A DNA stretch of 64,000 nt from assembly GCF_001411555.2 (NCBI RefSeq), contig NC_049905.1, forward strand, positions 558,001 to 622,000, written 5' to 3'. Every line of letters starts with the position of its first letter. The first letter of the stretch is position 1. The position numbers and the translations under genes are program-made. Of this stretch, positions 45,701 to 56,996 are shown in pieces. Source of the stretch: Juglans regia (Eukaryota; Streptophyta; Magnoliopsida; Fagales; Juglandaceae). Under the pieces are notes generated by a model. The model had not been told where the DNA came from and searched no databases. It was given only the letters and a program-made list of their open reading frames with translations.

Positions 45701-46260
45701 GGTATGCTATATGTTGCTGTTTAATTCATTTCGTGTCAGACACGATGGAATTAATGGGCCGGTGTGTAGTCCTACTACCACTGCAGGTTGCGCGCAGCTT
45801 CATAAAGATTCCCTTAATTTTCCCTGAACTTTCTCTGATAGTACTGAATAATACGATCTATTCGCTGAAGAAGATGAGATGTTTTGACCATTTGATCATG
45901 TTCTAGCCGTGGATCTCAAAAAGGAGAATATTTACATGATCTTTCAGAAAGTTTTAATACAGCTAGCTAGCTTTGTATCATTTGAATACTAGTCAATGAA
46001 TTCTATCATATTGGATCCCCCGGCAGGCCAATTCCTCTTTCCCACTTCCCTTTATCTCGAGTCTTGACTCAGTAATACAAGCTACCATGTTATAAGGAAA
46101 AAAAAAAAGTATCTGTCATGGAGGGTCCACCCATAGGAATAGCTTTTCCTGCCCCAAACGTTCCAAGGAGTACTAATCGTCTTGCAAGTCATGCATGGTA
46201 TGTGTGTGTATGTATGTATGTATATGTATATATACATGCACCACGAACAAATTGGAAGCT
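42761..46260. other. Intergenic between PPH and the NLR gene
   Basis: AT-rich spacer with an inverted family A MITE (about 43765-43970). No other gene or RNA is recognisable. 45420-46260 is the NLR promoter side and includes a TTGAC core (gtcttgactc, about 46062) of the kind bound by WRKY factors, which is weak evidence. Confidence 0.5.
43765..43970. mobile_element. MITE, family A, inverted copy
   Basis: Starts gtaagctctcgtttagatat and contains caattcatcttatctcatca, ending near catcttatctcaaatcggca: the reverse-strand form of the gagttgagatga family. Confidence 0.5.
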
Positions 46261-46265
46261 GGCAT

Positions 46266-46276
46266 CTATATATAAC
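46266..46276 (+). promoter_or_regulatory. TATA box of the NLR gene
   Basis: ctatatataac lies about 110 bp upstream of the NLR start codon, so transcription would start near 46300 and give a leader of about 75 nt. Confidence 0.55.
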
Positions 46277-46374
46277 CCTTTTTTGTCTCTGGTTCTTTTT
46301 CTGATATTGCTCTCTCTTTCGGTTTGAATATTTCTTTCGATCGTTTGCGAAAAAAGAGATCAGAAGAGAAGATA

Positions 46375-46990
46375 ATGGCAGCAGAGTTGGTGGGAGGAGC
46401 ATTTCTGTCAGCATTCCTGCAGGTGTTGTTCGACAGGGTGGCTTCACGTGAGGTTGTGGACTACATACGAGGAAAGAAACTCAACGAGAGGCTGCTGAAG
46501 AAGCTGAAGATCACCTTGTTGTCGGTGAATGCTGTGATCAATGATGCGGAGGAGAAACAGTTCAGGTGCCCTCTTGTGAAAGAGTGGCTCCATGAACTTA
46601 AGGATGCTGTCTACGATGCTGAGGACATCTGGGATGAGATCGCCACGGATGCTTTGCAATATAATCTCCAAGCTAAATCCAGCACCACCGTCAATCAGGT
46701 TTATATCTACGGTCTAACCTTTCAAATGTCTCCAACGATCAAGAAATTTATCTGCGAAATTTCCATTTCTCTTTTTTATTAATTTTCTCATGAAATGCTA
46801 GTGGAGCCCCTCAAGGTCAGTACCGCTAGCTCGAGTATTTTAATTTTTTTTATTTAATAATTAAGAAAGTGATTATTAATAAAATTATGTATTTTTTTTA
46901 TTTTTTTTAATAATTAAGGATGTTTAAAATATTAAAAAAAAAAATTGAAATGCCCCAGCGGTTCACGCCAAGATAACCGCGGCCTGCTAA

Positions 46991-47047
<57 letters not shown>

Positions 47048-50000
47048 ACGTACATATGTGGTGTGAAGCTATAAGCCTATATATAATAACGTCTTAGGAT
47101 TAAAGCAAGACTACAAACTGGTGGTTGAGATTAGTTAACCATTAGAATTAAGTAGGTGCAATCTGATGGTACTGAAAGTTAGATGACTTAATATACGGTG
47201 AGATCTTTAGTAAATTTGATGGTATTTTATGTTAAAAGGATATCTGATGGTCATAATCGAACAGCCATTGATAATACTCTATACGTTTCTTTCATGATCA
47301 GAAGACTTATAAGGGAATGCAATAATATCTTACCGTATTCAGACAGTTAGAATATGTTTGGGGAGTAAGATGATAATTTTTAATTTTAAATAAAAATTTA
47401 AAATATTATTATTTAATATTATTATTATTTTAAGATTTAAAAAAATTAAATTGTGATTTAAAAAAGTTGAATTGTTTATAATATTTTGTATGAAACTTTA
47501 AAAAAATTGTAATGATAAGATGAAATGAGATAAAAATTTTATATCACATCCCATGTCTCAAGGTAAATGAAAAGACAATAATATACACGTTCATCAGAAC
47601 AAACCTTTTCATTGTTATTAAACTCATAGAATTGTTTTTTTTTTTTTTTTCCATCATTGTTTTTTTTTGTAAATCCCTTTATTTTCAACCAGCACACAAT
47701 TTACCCTAAACAAGCTATCTAATACAAATTTCACTTGGTTTATACTTAAAACAGATGAAGCTCAAAATTGAAGAGATCCTTGACAGACTTGAATTCATTG
47801 CAAAACAAAAAGATGTCCTTGGCCTGAAACATGGTGTTGCAGAAAAACAGTCATGGAAAATACCAACATCATCTTTGGTAGAAGAATCTCATGTGTATGG
47901 CAGGGATGATGACAGGGAGGCCATAATCAAGTTGTTGCTATCGGATGGTGATAATGACAATAATATTTGTGTGATTCCAATCGTGGGCATGGCTGGGATT
48001 GGCAAGACCACTCTTGCTCAAGTTGTGTACAATGACAACAGAGTGAAAGAGAACTTTGAGTTTGCAGCATGGATATGCGTTTCTGAAGACTTTGACGTTT
48101 GCAGGATAACAAAAACAGTCCTTGAGGCAGTCACTTCAGTTTGTTGCGATTTCAAGGATCTAAATTTGCTTCAGCTTAAACTAAAAGAGGAGTTGTCTGG
48201 GAAGAAATTTTTGCTTGTCCTAGATGATGTTTGGAATGAGAATTGTGACAATTGGGAGGCCTTGAGGAGACCTTTTAACTCAGGGACAGGGACACAAGGA
48301 AGCAAGATCATTGTGACAACACGCAATGAAAGTGTGGCCTCCATCATGCGTACTGTTCCAGTTCATTATCTAAACCAGTTAACGGATGAAGATTGTTGGC
48401 TACTATTTGCAAAATGTGCATTTGGGAACTATGGAAGCTCTGATGCACATCCAATCCTAGAAGGAATTGGTAGAGAAATCGTGAAGAAATGTAAAGGCTT
48501 ACCATTAGCTGTAAAGACCCTTGGGTGCCTTTCGCGCCTTAAACTGGATGCAGAGGAATGGGACAAGATACTCAAAAGTGACATATGGGAATTCTCTAAC
48601 GACCAGAGTAACATTCTTCCAGCCTTGAGATTAAGTTATGACTACCTTCCCTCACATTTGAAGCGATGCTTTGCCTATTGTTCCATATTTCCAAAAGATT
48701 ATGAGTTCAAAAAGGAACAGTTAATTCAGCTATGGATGGCGGAAGATCTTTTGCAACTGCCGAAAAGAAACAAGAGAATTGAAGAAGTGGGAGATGAGTA
48801 TTTCCATGAATTAGTATCGAGGTCATTTTTTCAACGATCAGCAAGTGAGAACTCGTGCTTTGTTATGCATGATCTTATAAATGATTTGGCTAGATTTGTA
48901 TCTGGAGAACTTTGTTTCAGGTTAGGGGATGACAACCCAAAAGAAATTTCAGAAAAGACTCGACATTTGTCATATGTTATGGCATTAGAAGACCTGTTTA
49001 AGAGATTTGAGATTTTCTATAAAGCAAAATGTCTACGCACCTTCCTACCACTATATTTGCCAGATGAATTTTATTGCTTGTCAAACAAGGTACAACACAA
49101 CCTATTGATTAAGCTAAGGTGCTTGAGGGTTCTATCTTTGTCCAACTATCATAGCATTAGCGAGCTACCTGATTCAATTGGCGAGCTAATTCATCTAAGA
49201 TATTTGGACCTCTCTCGCACTTTGATCAAAAGGTTGCCTGAAACTGTTTGCATCATCTACAATTTGCAAACACTGAAGTTGGCATATTGTTATCGTCTCA
49301 GGCAGTTGCCTACAGGTATTCATAATCTGGTTAATTTACGTAATCTAGATATGAATGGAACATGTGTAGAGGAGATGCCAACACAAATGAGTAAATTGGA
49401 AAGTCTACAAATGTTGAGTACTTTTATTGTAGGAAAAGAGAATGGGACCAAGATTGGAGAATTGGGAAAACTCTCAAATCTTCGAGGAACATTGTCCATA
49501 AAGAAGTTGAAGAATGTTGCGAATGCTAAGGATGCCTTTGAGGCCAAGTTGAAGGATAAGAAACACCTTGAGGAGTTAGTCTTGGATTGGGGTTATGGAA
49601 ACACAGATGATACAAATCAAGTAAGATACGTATTGGAGAAGCTTGTGCCTCATACAACCTTGAAAAAGCTCCAGGTCCATAATTATGGGGGCACAAGATT
49701 TCCCCATTGGTTAGGAGATCGTGTATTTTGCAATATCATATCAGTAAGCCTTCATGATTGTGAACATTGTTGTATATTGCCACCCCTTGGTCAACTACAT
49801 TCCCTCAAACACCTTTCTATTGAAGGATTTGATGGAGTAGTGACTGTGGGTCCTGAGTTTTATGGCAACAGCTCTCAGCCCTTTCCGTCTCTGGAAATAT
49901 TGAAGTTTAGTGGGATGTCTGCATTGGAAGAATGGTATTCATTTGGAGTTGAAGATGAATGTATAAGAGCTTTCCCTCACCTCAAGGAGCTTCGGATAGA

Positions 50001-51174
50001 GTCTTGCCCAAGCCTAATCGGGAGTTTGCCCATCAACCTTCCCTCTTTGAGAAAACTTGTGATTGAGTACTGCGAGCAGATTGTTTCTCCTCTCCCAAGA
50101 GCTCCAGCAATCCGGGAATTAGAGCTAATCAAGTGTGATAAAGTGGTGTTGAGGGAACTGCCACACACACTACACTCGCTGAAAATGAAAGGATGCCAGT
50201 TTGTTGTAGAGACATTGTTGGGGGAAATATCGACACAAATCCAAGCTTGTCCTCGACGTTTGGATATTTCTGATTGTTCCACTTTGATGTCATTTCCTGG
50301 GAGTTGTCTACCAACTGCTTTGAGCTTCCTGAGTATAAAAAATTGTGAAAAGTTAAAGTTTCCACTGCACCAATACCACACATCCCTCGAACACTTGTTG
50401 ATAGTAGATAGCTGTGGTTCACTCGGATATTTTCCAATAGATTTGTTCCCCAATCTAAACAGTCTCACAATTGGGAGGTGTAAGAGCCTCAAGCACCTTT
50501 CAGTGATAGCGGGACCACGTCAAGTTCTTGCATCTGTCACTTGTTTGAAAATCCAAGGGTGCCGAAATCTTGTCTCTTTCCCCGAAGGAGGACTATCTGC
50601 ACCAAACTTGAATGATCTTTGGGTTGACGAATGTGAAAACTTAAAATCACTGCCTGAACGAATGCATGTCCTTCTCCCATCCTTACGTGAACTAAGAGTT
50701 TCTGGTTGTCCAAAACTGGTATCTTTTCCTGAAGGGGGTTTGCCCTCCAGCTTGTCTTCACTTTATATCGGAGGTTGCAACGAACTCATTGCATGTCGGA
50801 TGGACTGGCATTTGCAAGATCTTCCTTTGCTTGCAAGCTTTGGAATCTTTGGTGAATGCGAAAAAGTGGAGTCCTTTCCAGAAGAGGAGTTGCTGCCCTA
50901 TACTCTTACTTACTTGTCCATTGTTGGACTTTCACGTCTCAAAACCTTGGATGGCAGAGGTCTTCAACACCTTATATCTCTCAGAACATTGGTCATTAGT
51001 GGGTGTTCTGAGCTCCAGTCAATGCCAGAAGAAGGGCTGCCAATGTCTCTTGTTGAGCTCATCATCCGGAGATGTCCTCTGCTGAGAGAAGCATGCAAGA
51101 GGGAGAAAGGGGAAGACTGGCCCAAGATCGCCCATATTTCTTGCATAGAGATTGAAGACGACTCTAACTCATGA
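46375..51174 (+). CDS. CC-NB-LRR disease resistance protein (RPP13-like protein 1 type), 2 exons
   Basis: Intracellular immune receptor. Exons 46375-46698 and 47755-51174 join in phase 0 to 1247 aa, a normal CNL length. Start MAAELVGGAFLSAFLQVLFD. The Rx-type coiled coil covers 1-108 and ends with the EDVID-like LKDAVYDAEDIWDEIA. NB-ARC motifs: P-loop GMAGIGKTT (about 186-194), RNBS-A FEFAAWICVSEDFDV, kinase 2 KKFLLVLDDVWNE (about 259-271), RNBS-B GSKIIVTTRN, GLPL GLPLAVKTLG (about 357), RNBS-D CFAYCSIFPKDYEF and MHD VMHDLINDLA (about 479). LRRs fill about 560-1230. No stop or frameshift, so it looks functional. The 1056-bp intron falls in the CC-NB linker, which looks short: the usual VRSFISTSF-type segment is absent. 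A 3'-UTR intron (51226-51312) is likely. The recognised pathogen is unknown. Confidence 0.95.
46788..47043. repeat. MITE-like stretch and (TA)n tract in the NLR intron
   Basis: 46788-46990 is AT-rich with inverted ends (aatgctagtggagcccc / cggcctgctaacact). A pure (TA)n tract of about 50 bp follows at 46993-47043. A diverged family A MITE lies further on (about 47345-47560). Confidence 0.6.
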
Positions 51175-52844
51175 GCTATCTTTATTAGAGTCTTTGGTCT
51201 TACACAAGACCCAACTTTCACTCGGGTATGTATTACTTCAGTTCTCCCCGTTTTCAATTTGATTGGTTGGTCAGCATTTGATAGTTCTTTGCGTTTTGAT
51301 TTTGCTATTTAGGTGTTCAAAGAAGAACCAACAACGATTCACAAGTATTTTGCTGTATTGGAGAGTACATGAAGTTTAACAGGTTCATGTTTCTGTGAAT
51401 TGAGAAGAATTTTTTCCCGTACCAGTATTTTTTATGTTCTATTTTTCAAATAATTTTGCTAAACAACTTAAATAAACTGAATGCAGGAGTTTGAGGAAGC
51501 TCAGGTTGCCATTTTCATGTCAAAGTGCTTCTCTTACCAAACCTATTGATTAACTGGAGTGTAATGTTGCTATATTGGAAGACTGAAGTCTTACAGTTAC
51601 AAAAGGATTTTGTAAAAGTAAATTCAGAAACTGATGTGACTTCATGTAATACGTTAGATTAATTTTATAATCTAACATACCATATTAAAAAATATAAATT
51701 TACGACTAAAGCATTTAAGAGATGTTTAGTGCTTCCAAAGATGCTAGAGTTTCCCGTGGAATTTAATGCAAAACTCTAGTGGGAAATGGAACATATTCAT
51801 GGACCTTGTAAGACTAGTCTCCTTCATGGGCTTGGTTTAGTTTGTTGAACTGTTTGTAAGTTAAGTATCTTGAAATTTTGGTAAAAAAATAGGGTTTTTA
51901 ATATTTATATTTGTAATATACAGTCAATGAAAGTATTTTTTAATTTTCTGATTTGGACAAAAATAATTTCTTAAACTAGTGGCTCAATGTAATCTGTGGG
52001 CCAAAGACAGAAATGAACGGTTTGTCAGACGGCATGTACACGTGTCTCGTGCACCCACTAGAGTCTAGAACAGACGAAAACATGTCTGAAAACTTGAAGT
52101 CTTTCATAAATATTGCTTCTCCAGTGGTTTGGCGGTAGATAAACTGAAGATAACGTGGTCAGAGAATCCAACCGACAATCAGGTAAACAAATCTCAGTGC
52201 AACTAACAAATAATTGCAGAATTCTCAGCATCTCTACTATCTGATAGAACGTGTTTGATGCTTTTCCTCTGATTCTTCACTAAAAGCTCTGCTTTTAAAT
52301 GTTCTATTCCATTGCCCCACTTTAAGGTTGTGAGGTCTGAATTCTCTCGTGCAGTTGAACGATTTGAACATCAAAAGATTGTCTTTATGATTGATTCTGT
52401 CCATTCTTGAAGAATCCCTATCTGGGTATTCTTCAAATTGCTTGAAAAAGCTGCTTTTCATAGCTTTAACTCTCAACTTTGAATTCACCTTAGGGTTCGT
52501 CTCTCCTTGTTGGTCATAAAAGTGAACCTGTTTGCTGGAAATATTTTTGGTCATGACAATCGATGCTGTGTATAACTAATAGATTTTGTTCTCAAGTTTG
52601 TGTTTCTTTGGATGTATTCTTGAGTAGTGTAATCAATAATCACGGATTCTTACTTTTGAGCGAAATGTCTGTGGTTTTGCCTCATTTCCTACTTAAAGTA
52701 GATTGAATTTCCATTAATGTTATAGCTTTTCTGGAGTTATAGTGCTTATCCTTTCCAAATATTGGAAATTGGATGCTGCAGATATGGAATTGTTTGGCTG
52801 CAGATATGGAATTGTTTGACTGCAGATAGTAATCATTTAAAGCA
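51175..52844 (+). other. NLR 3' UTR and bZIP upstream region
   Basis: Contains a possible NLR 3'-UTR intron (donor ctcgg|gtatgt at 51226, acceptor atttag|gtg at 51312). From about 52100 it is promoter or 5' UTR for the bZIP gene. cagatatggaattgtttg is repeated in tandem at 52780-52820. ORFs here show no homology. Confidence 0.45.
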
Positions 52845-53657
52845 ATGACAGAAACAATGGATGACGAGGAGGTAGAGCTTTCAGAAAATGTTAATTTTTT
52901 AAATTTCGATTCATCCATCAATTTTCAGGATTCTACATCCGCTGATTCATTTCTTGATGATTTCTTTACAAACACCCGAACATGCACCCACACCCACACT
53001 TGCAACCCACCAGGCCCTGATGCGGCTCATACACATACATGTTATCACACTCACACCCAAGTTCTTGCATCTGAAGAAGATGATCACCCAGACATTAAAA
53101 ACAGTACCAGCTCAAGACCAAGAAGACCTTCCGGAAACAGAGAAGCAGTTCGGAAGTATCGGGAGAAAAAGAAGGCTCGTACAGCTTATCTTGAAGAGGA
53201 AGTCAGGAAATTGCACCTATTGAACCAACAACTGGTTAGAAAATTACAAGGGCAAGCAATTCTCGAAGCAGAGGTTTTGAGATTGAGAGGTCTTTTGCTA
53301 GACCTTAGAGGAAAGATTGATAATGAGTTGGGTGTATTACCCTATCAAAAGCAGTGTAACAGCAGTAGTTTGTTCAAAGAAGGCGATTGTGGGTTGCAGT
53401 CTGCTGATGTGGAAATCGGCCTACAATGTCAGACTAATTTACCATGCTTTCATCCACATGCCGTGTCATCATCACAGGCAGGTGTTGGAAGAAGTGGGAA
53501 GATGCTGATAGCACGTGGAGAAAATTGTCAGCCTCCCTTTATAGATTGTCAAGCTAGCACAAATGAGATGGTGAGTGCTGAAGGACAAGCAATGGAGACA
53601 ATGGAAACCTTGGTGTCACCTGCACCACAGGCAAAACAAGTAGCAGGACATTTGTAA
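52845..53657 (+). CDS. bZIP24: F-group bZIP transcription factor with zinc-sensor motif (bZIP24/bZIP19/23 family)
   Basis: Nuclear bZIP factor, 270 aa, intronless. The N-terminus is acidic. The Cys/His block CTHTHTCNPPGPDA (47-60) followed by HTHTCYHTHT (62-71) is the zinc-sensor motif of F-bZIPs, which control zinc-deficiency (bZIP19/23) or salt (bZIP24) responses. The basic region GNREAVRKYREKKKARTAYL (97-116) has the N-x7-R signature (Asn98, Arg106) and is followed by a leucine zipper to about 155. RTAYLEEEV, the YQKQCN segment and the CNPPGPxxxxHTHTC spacing favour bZIP24 over bZIP19/23. The stop codon overlaps a good donor sequence (attt|gtaagt), so an alternative longer C-terminus by splicing is possible but not supported. 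Confidence 0.85.
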   Translation: MTETMDDEEVELSENVNFLNFDSSINFQDSTSADSFLDDFFTNTRTCTHTHTCNPPGPDAAHTHTCYHTHTQVLASEEDDHPDIKNSTSSRPRRPSGNREAVRKYREKKKARTAYLEEEVRKLHLLNQQLVRKLQGQAILEAEVLRLRGLLLDLRGKIDNELGVLPYQKQCNSSSLFKEGDCGLQSADVEIGLQCQTNLPCFHPHAVSSSQAGVGRSGKMLIARGENCQPPFIDCQASTNEMVSAEGQAMETMETLVSPAPQAKQVAGHL

Positions 53658-55588
53658 GTTTCATGTCCCTTTTGATCATCTTGTTGTAATAATTTGCATA
53701 TGTTCATATTGGAAGCCACTATCAAGACCATATATATTGCCATTTCCGGAATAAAAGTTTAATTATACTAGCCGATATACTTTAAGATGGAGATTTTAAT
53801 TTTGATATCTTTGAATACTTTGTATTGGACAATGAACAGTGTTAACAAAATGACATTCTGCTTCTAACTTTTGGTTTGAGAGCATATTGAATACTTTATT
53901 TTGGGCCTGTTGATATGTTCTTAATGGCATTCTTGTGTCACACTATATAATTGGTACTCGGATATCATCTTGTATGATTATAGTCCACCTAAAGATAAGG
54001 GAAAGAAAAGGTAACAACATCAGGTGTTCTTAAAACTTCAAGTACTAAAATTGAAACAGTTGGTAGTTAAGGAATGAAATGAAACTCTAACACAGTTTCA
54101 AGAATCCATAATGAGCTTTGACCATCATGATATGGTCAATTATCTTTTGTATAGTTAAATGAGTAATGAATTCAGGAGCCAGATGGAAGATAGAGTTTAA
54201 CTACACAAAAGAAACGGCCTGTTGATGTTAATGAATATGAAGAAAACTCATGCTTCTGTAATTAGATATTGTAATATAAAACCAAGGCATTGATGACATG
54301 TTTTGTTGGTGAAAGGAATATTTGGAGAATGGTTTATATGCGTTATTTAAGCTAATCAGGCTGATATCATGTAGGTAAGGCTGGCAGGCTGCCATTGAAG
54401 ATTTCTTTTGTTAAATCAATGAGCTGGCCAACCTTTCCAGTGAGAATGACTTTCGACCTCATGTCAAAGGAGGTTTTTCCTACGAAATATATAATTTATA
54501 GTCTAACTGTTCATTGTGCAATTGGAAAAAGAAAAAGAAAACACTTCCTATGTATAGTTTTCCTCTCCTATAATTGGATTTTTAGGAAATCTACACCATC
54601 TTGTGTGGGCTGCTTCTAATGGGCCAAACCTCTGAAGCAGACAGATATAATCAGTGTTATCTACTTTCATGTCTTATTGACAAGTACTGCATTTCTTATT
54701 TATTTCTTCTCCTTATTTGTTTGTTTGTTTGTTTTTTCCTGCATTTGTTCCTCTGTTTCTTACAAGAACTGCATGATCCTGACTGATATTATCAGATAAA
54801 TAATATCCACCTCACTTGTTATTAACAAAAAGAAAATGTCTATAACCAAATGATCAAGCAATTCTCCAAATTTAAGCAAGTGGACCAAAGAATTAAGCAT
54901 ATCAGCAGACAAGAGCAGCAGTGCTCAGTCACATCAACCAAAGCCACATCTCTCTCTCTCTCTCTGTCTCTCTCTCTCTCACTGTGAAATACTCATTCGT
55001 GCGAAAAGGTCCCATTTGAGTCAATCATGCCACTGTTTTCTCCATACAAACTCAGGTGAGATGCTTCTTGGAACATCGATTGCGGGCATAATGCATAAGA
55101 TTTTCCTTATAGCTGGTGCCCTTCTTAGTTCTTTCTTTCAGTCTGTCTTCTTCCACCCGTGCTGCAGTTTCTCCCTTGCTTGCAACTGTTCTTTCAGCGT
55201 ACCCAACTTCATGGCTGACATTGTCCAATTTCCCAAAAAGTTGCTAATTATATTCGAGAAACCTTTTTACTTTTTTTGCAGGAAATCTCACTGTTTCACC
55301 TTATCATCCCTCTTAACACAGTAAAAATAGAGAAATATGATTGACACCAGCATTAAGTTCAGGTTGGTGGCAACTCTTTATGATTGGTTTAGAAAAAAGT
55401 TGTAGCTATTCATTAAAGGAAAATGTTAGCAGAGTAATTCAAACTTATCATTCTTATGTATTATATATATATATATTTTAATAATTAAGAATATTAAAAA
55501 AATATTTTAAAAAATAAAAAATAAATAAAAATTTATAACTAACGGTACACTTAGAGATAATCGCCAGACAACCCGCTATCATGATCCA
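53658..55588. other. Intergenic
   Basis: bZIP 3' UTR (to about 53760), then no recognisable gene. A (CT)n tract lies at 54951-54980, and an AT-rich element with a (TA)n core at about 55425-55580 adjoins the Pack-MULE. Confidence 0.5.
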
Positions 55589-55597
55589 TTCATTAAA

Positions 55598-56536
55598 GAG
55601 AAAAGCTACTTACAACCGGTATTGCGTAACCTTATGCAACCGGCGCTCCTTTTGAGGAGAACTTATCCCAAACAAACTTCACGTGAATTATTCCCACTCA
55701 AAGCACTGCACGTCCTCTACGTAGAGAAAATATATTCTTTCTTCGTCGGAATCGTCGTATTCCTAGAAATCAGAGTTGTCATAATACCACCAGCAGTTTC
55801 GAGCCCAAGACTAAGTGGCGTGACATCGAGTAGCAACAAGTCCTGCACCTTCTCGATCCCTTCACCGATCAGAATCGCGGCCTGAACCGCAGCACCGTAA
55901 GCCACAGCTTCATCGGGGTTAATACTCTTACAAAGCTCCTTCCCATTGAAAAAGTCCTCCAACATGTTCTGAATTTTGGGAATCCTCATGGACCCACCTA
56001 CAAGAACCACGTCATGAACTTGGCGCTTGTCGATCTTCGCATCTTGCAGGAATTTCTCCACCGCCTCAATACATTTCAAGAACAAATCCATGTTCATTTC
56101 CTCGAACCTCGCCCTCGTGATCGTCGTGTAGAAATCAATCCCTTCGTACAGAGAATCGATCTCTATGGTAGTCTGCATCGTCGAAGACAGTGCCCTCTTG
56201 GCTCTCTCGCACGCATTCTTCAACCGTCTCAGCGCTCTCGTATTGCGTTCTGATTTCCTTCTTGTGCTTCCTCCAAAACTCGGCTTCGTGTGGATGCAGG
56301 TGCACGGTTGTGGAGTTGGGTACACTGCATGGGGCCGCTCACGGCTTTGGCAGCAGCGTGGAGTTGCGCTGTGCAAAGGTGAACGGGTGGAAGTGTTGGG
56401 CTTACAAAAGAGTTGACCGATTTTCTTTTTCACACGTTTCGAATCTTAGCTTTTCTCGTTTGTAAGTAGCTTTTCTCCTCAAAAGGAGCGCCGGTTGCAT
56501 GAGGTTACGCAATGCTGGTTGTAAGTAGCTTTTCTC
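55598..56536. mobile_element. Pack-MULE (939 bp) carrying an HSP70 fragment
   Basis: The left TIR 55598-55661 and right TIR 56473-56536 are 64-bp inverted repeats with three mismatches (start gagaaaagctacttacaacc; inner part gcaaccggcgctccttttga). Perfect 9-bp target duplications ttcattaaa lie at 55589-55597 and 56537-56545. Long TIRs plus 9-bp duplication mean Mutator superfamily. There is no transposase; instead the body holds an HSP70 gene fragment on the minus strand, which defines a Pack-MULE. Just inside the right TIR the terminal sequence recurs (tgtaagtagcttttctc at 56461-56477), as if the end was duplicated. Confidence 0.92.
55717..56290 (-). pseudogene. Captured HSP70 (cytosolic Hsc70-type) fragment
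   Basis: Encodes the end of the HSP70 nucleotide-binding domain, roughly residues 255-425 of a cytosolic Hsc70: [98 protein letters not shown] and [11 protein letters not shown] followed by a stop. The first few residues ([11 protein letters not shown], about 56245-56281) are one base out of frame with the rest. Apart from that the frame is open over about 175 codons. The start and the whole substrate-binding domain are absent, so it cannot make a working chaperone. The ORF extends upstream to 56433 with 50 residues of unknown origin, perhaps a second captured piece. Confidence 0.9.
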
Positions 56537-56743
56537 TTCATTAAATGGTCAAAGAACTCAGTAAAAAAATCCCCCTTTTCCTTCAGAAATGAACAATATC
56601 TTGAGAATTCTCCTCATTCATTAATTTGAGGAGAATTCCTCTGTCAATAGATTTTATAAAAATAATAGGTTTGTTTGAAACTGTATAAGATATGATTGTT
56701 GGCATTACTTCCATAAGTAATAGGCTTTGATTCTTTCTTTATA

Positions 56744-56996
56744 GAATCGTGCTACAGCGCCCTCTCCCTCTCCCGCTCTCAGTCCCGCTGAGTGTAAAAT
56801 ATAATATTTTTTTATTTTATTTTTTTATACATATATTTTTTTAACACTATAAAATATTTTTTAAAAAAATAAAAAAATTATAATATCATTAAAAAATATT
56901 TATTTAATCATTAAATAAAAAAAAATATATTAAAAAAATAAAAAAAATGTAACGGGACCGAGAGCGGAACCGAGAGTGGTGAGAGTAGCATTATTC
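56744..56996. mobile_element. Small Mutator-like MITE (253 bp)
   Basis: Ends gaatcgtgctac and gtagcattattc are inverted repeats that continue inward over about 45 bp (ctcccgctctcagtcccg / cgggaccgagagcggaac). Perfect 9-bp target duplication ttctttata at 56735-56743 and 56997-57005. The interior is AT-rich and noncoding. Confidence 0.85.

Noticed and set aside
49977..50492. 171-codon minus-strand ORF
   Set aside because: Antisense shadow of the LRR-coding exon of the NLR gene.
55717..56433. A functional HSP70 gene
   Set aside because: It lacks the start, most of the ATPase domain and all of the substrate-binding domain, and lies inside transposon TIRs.
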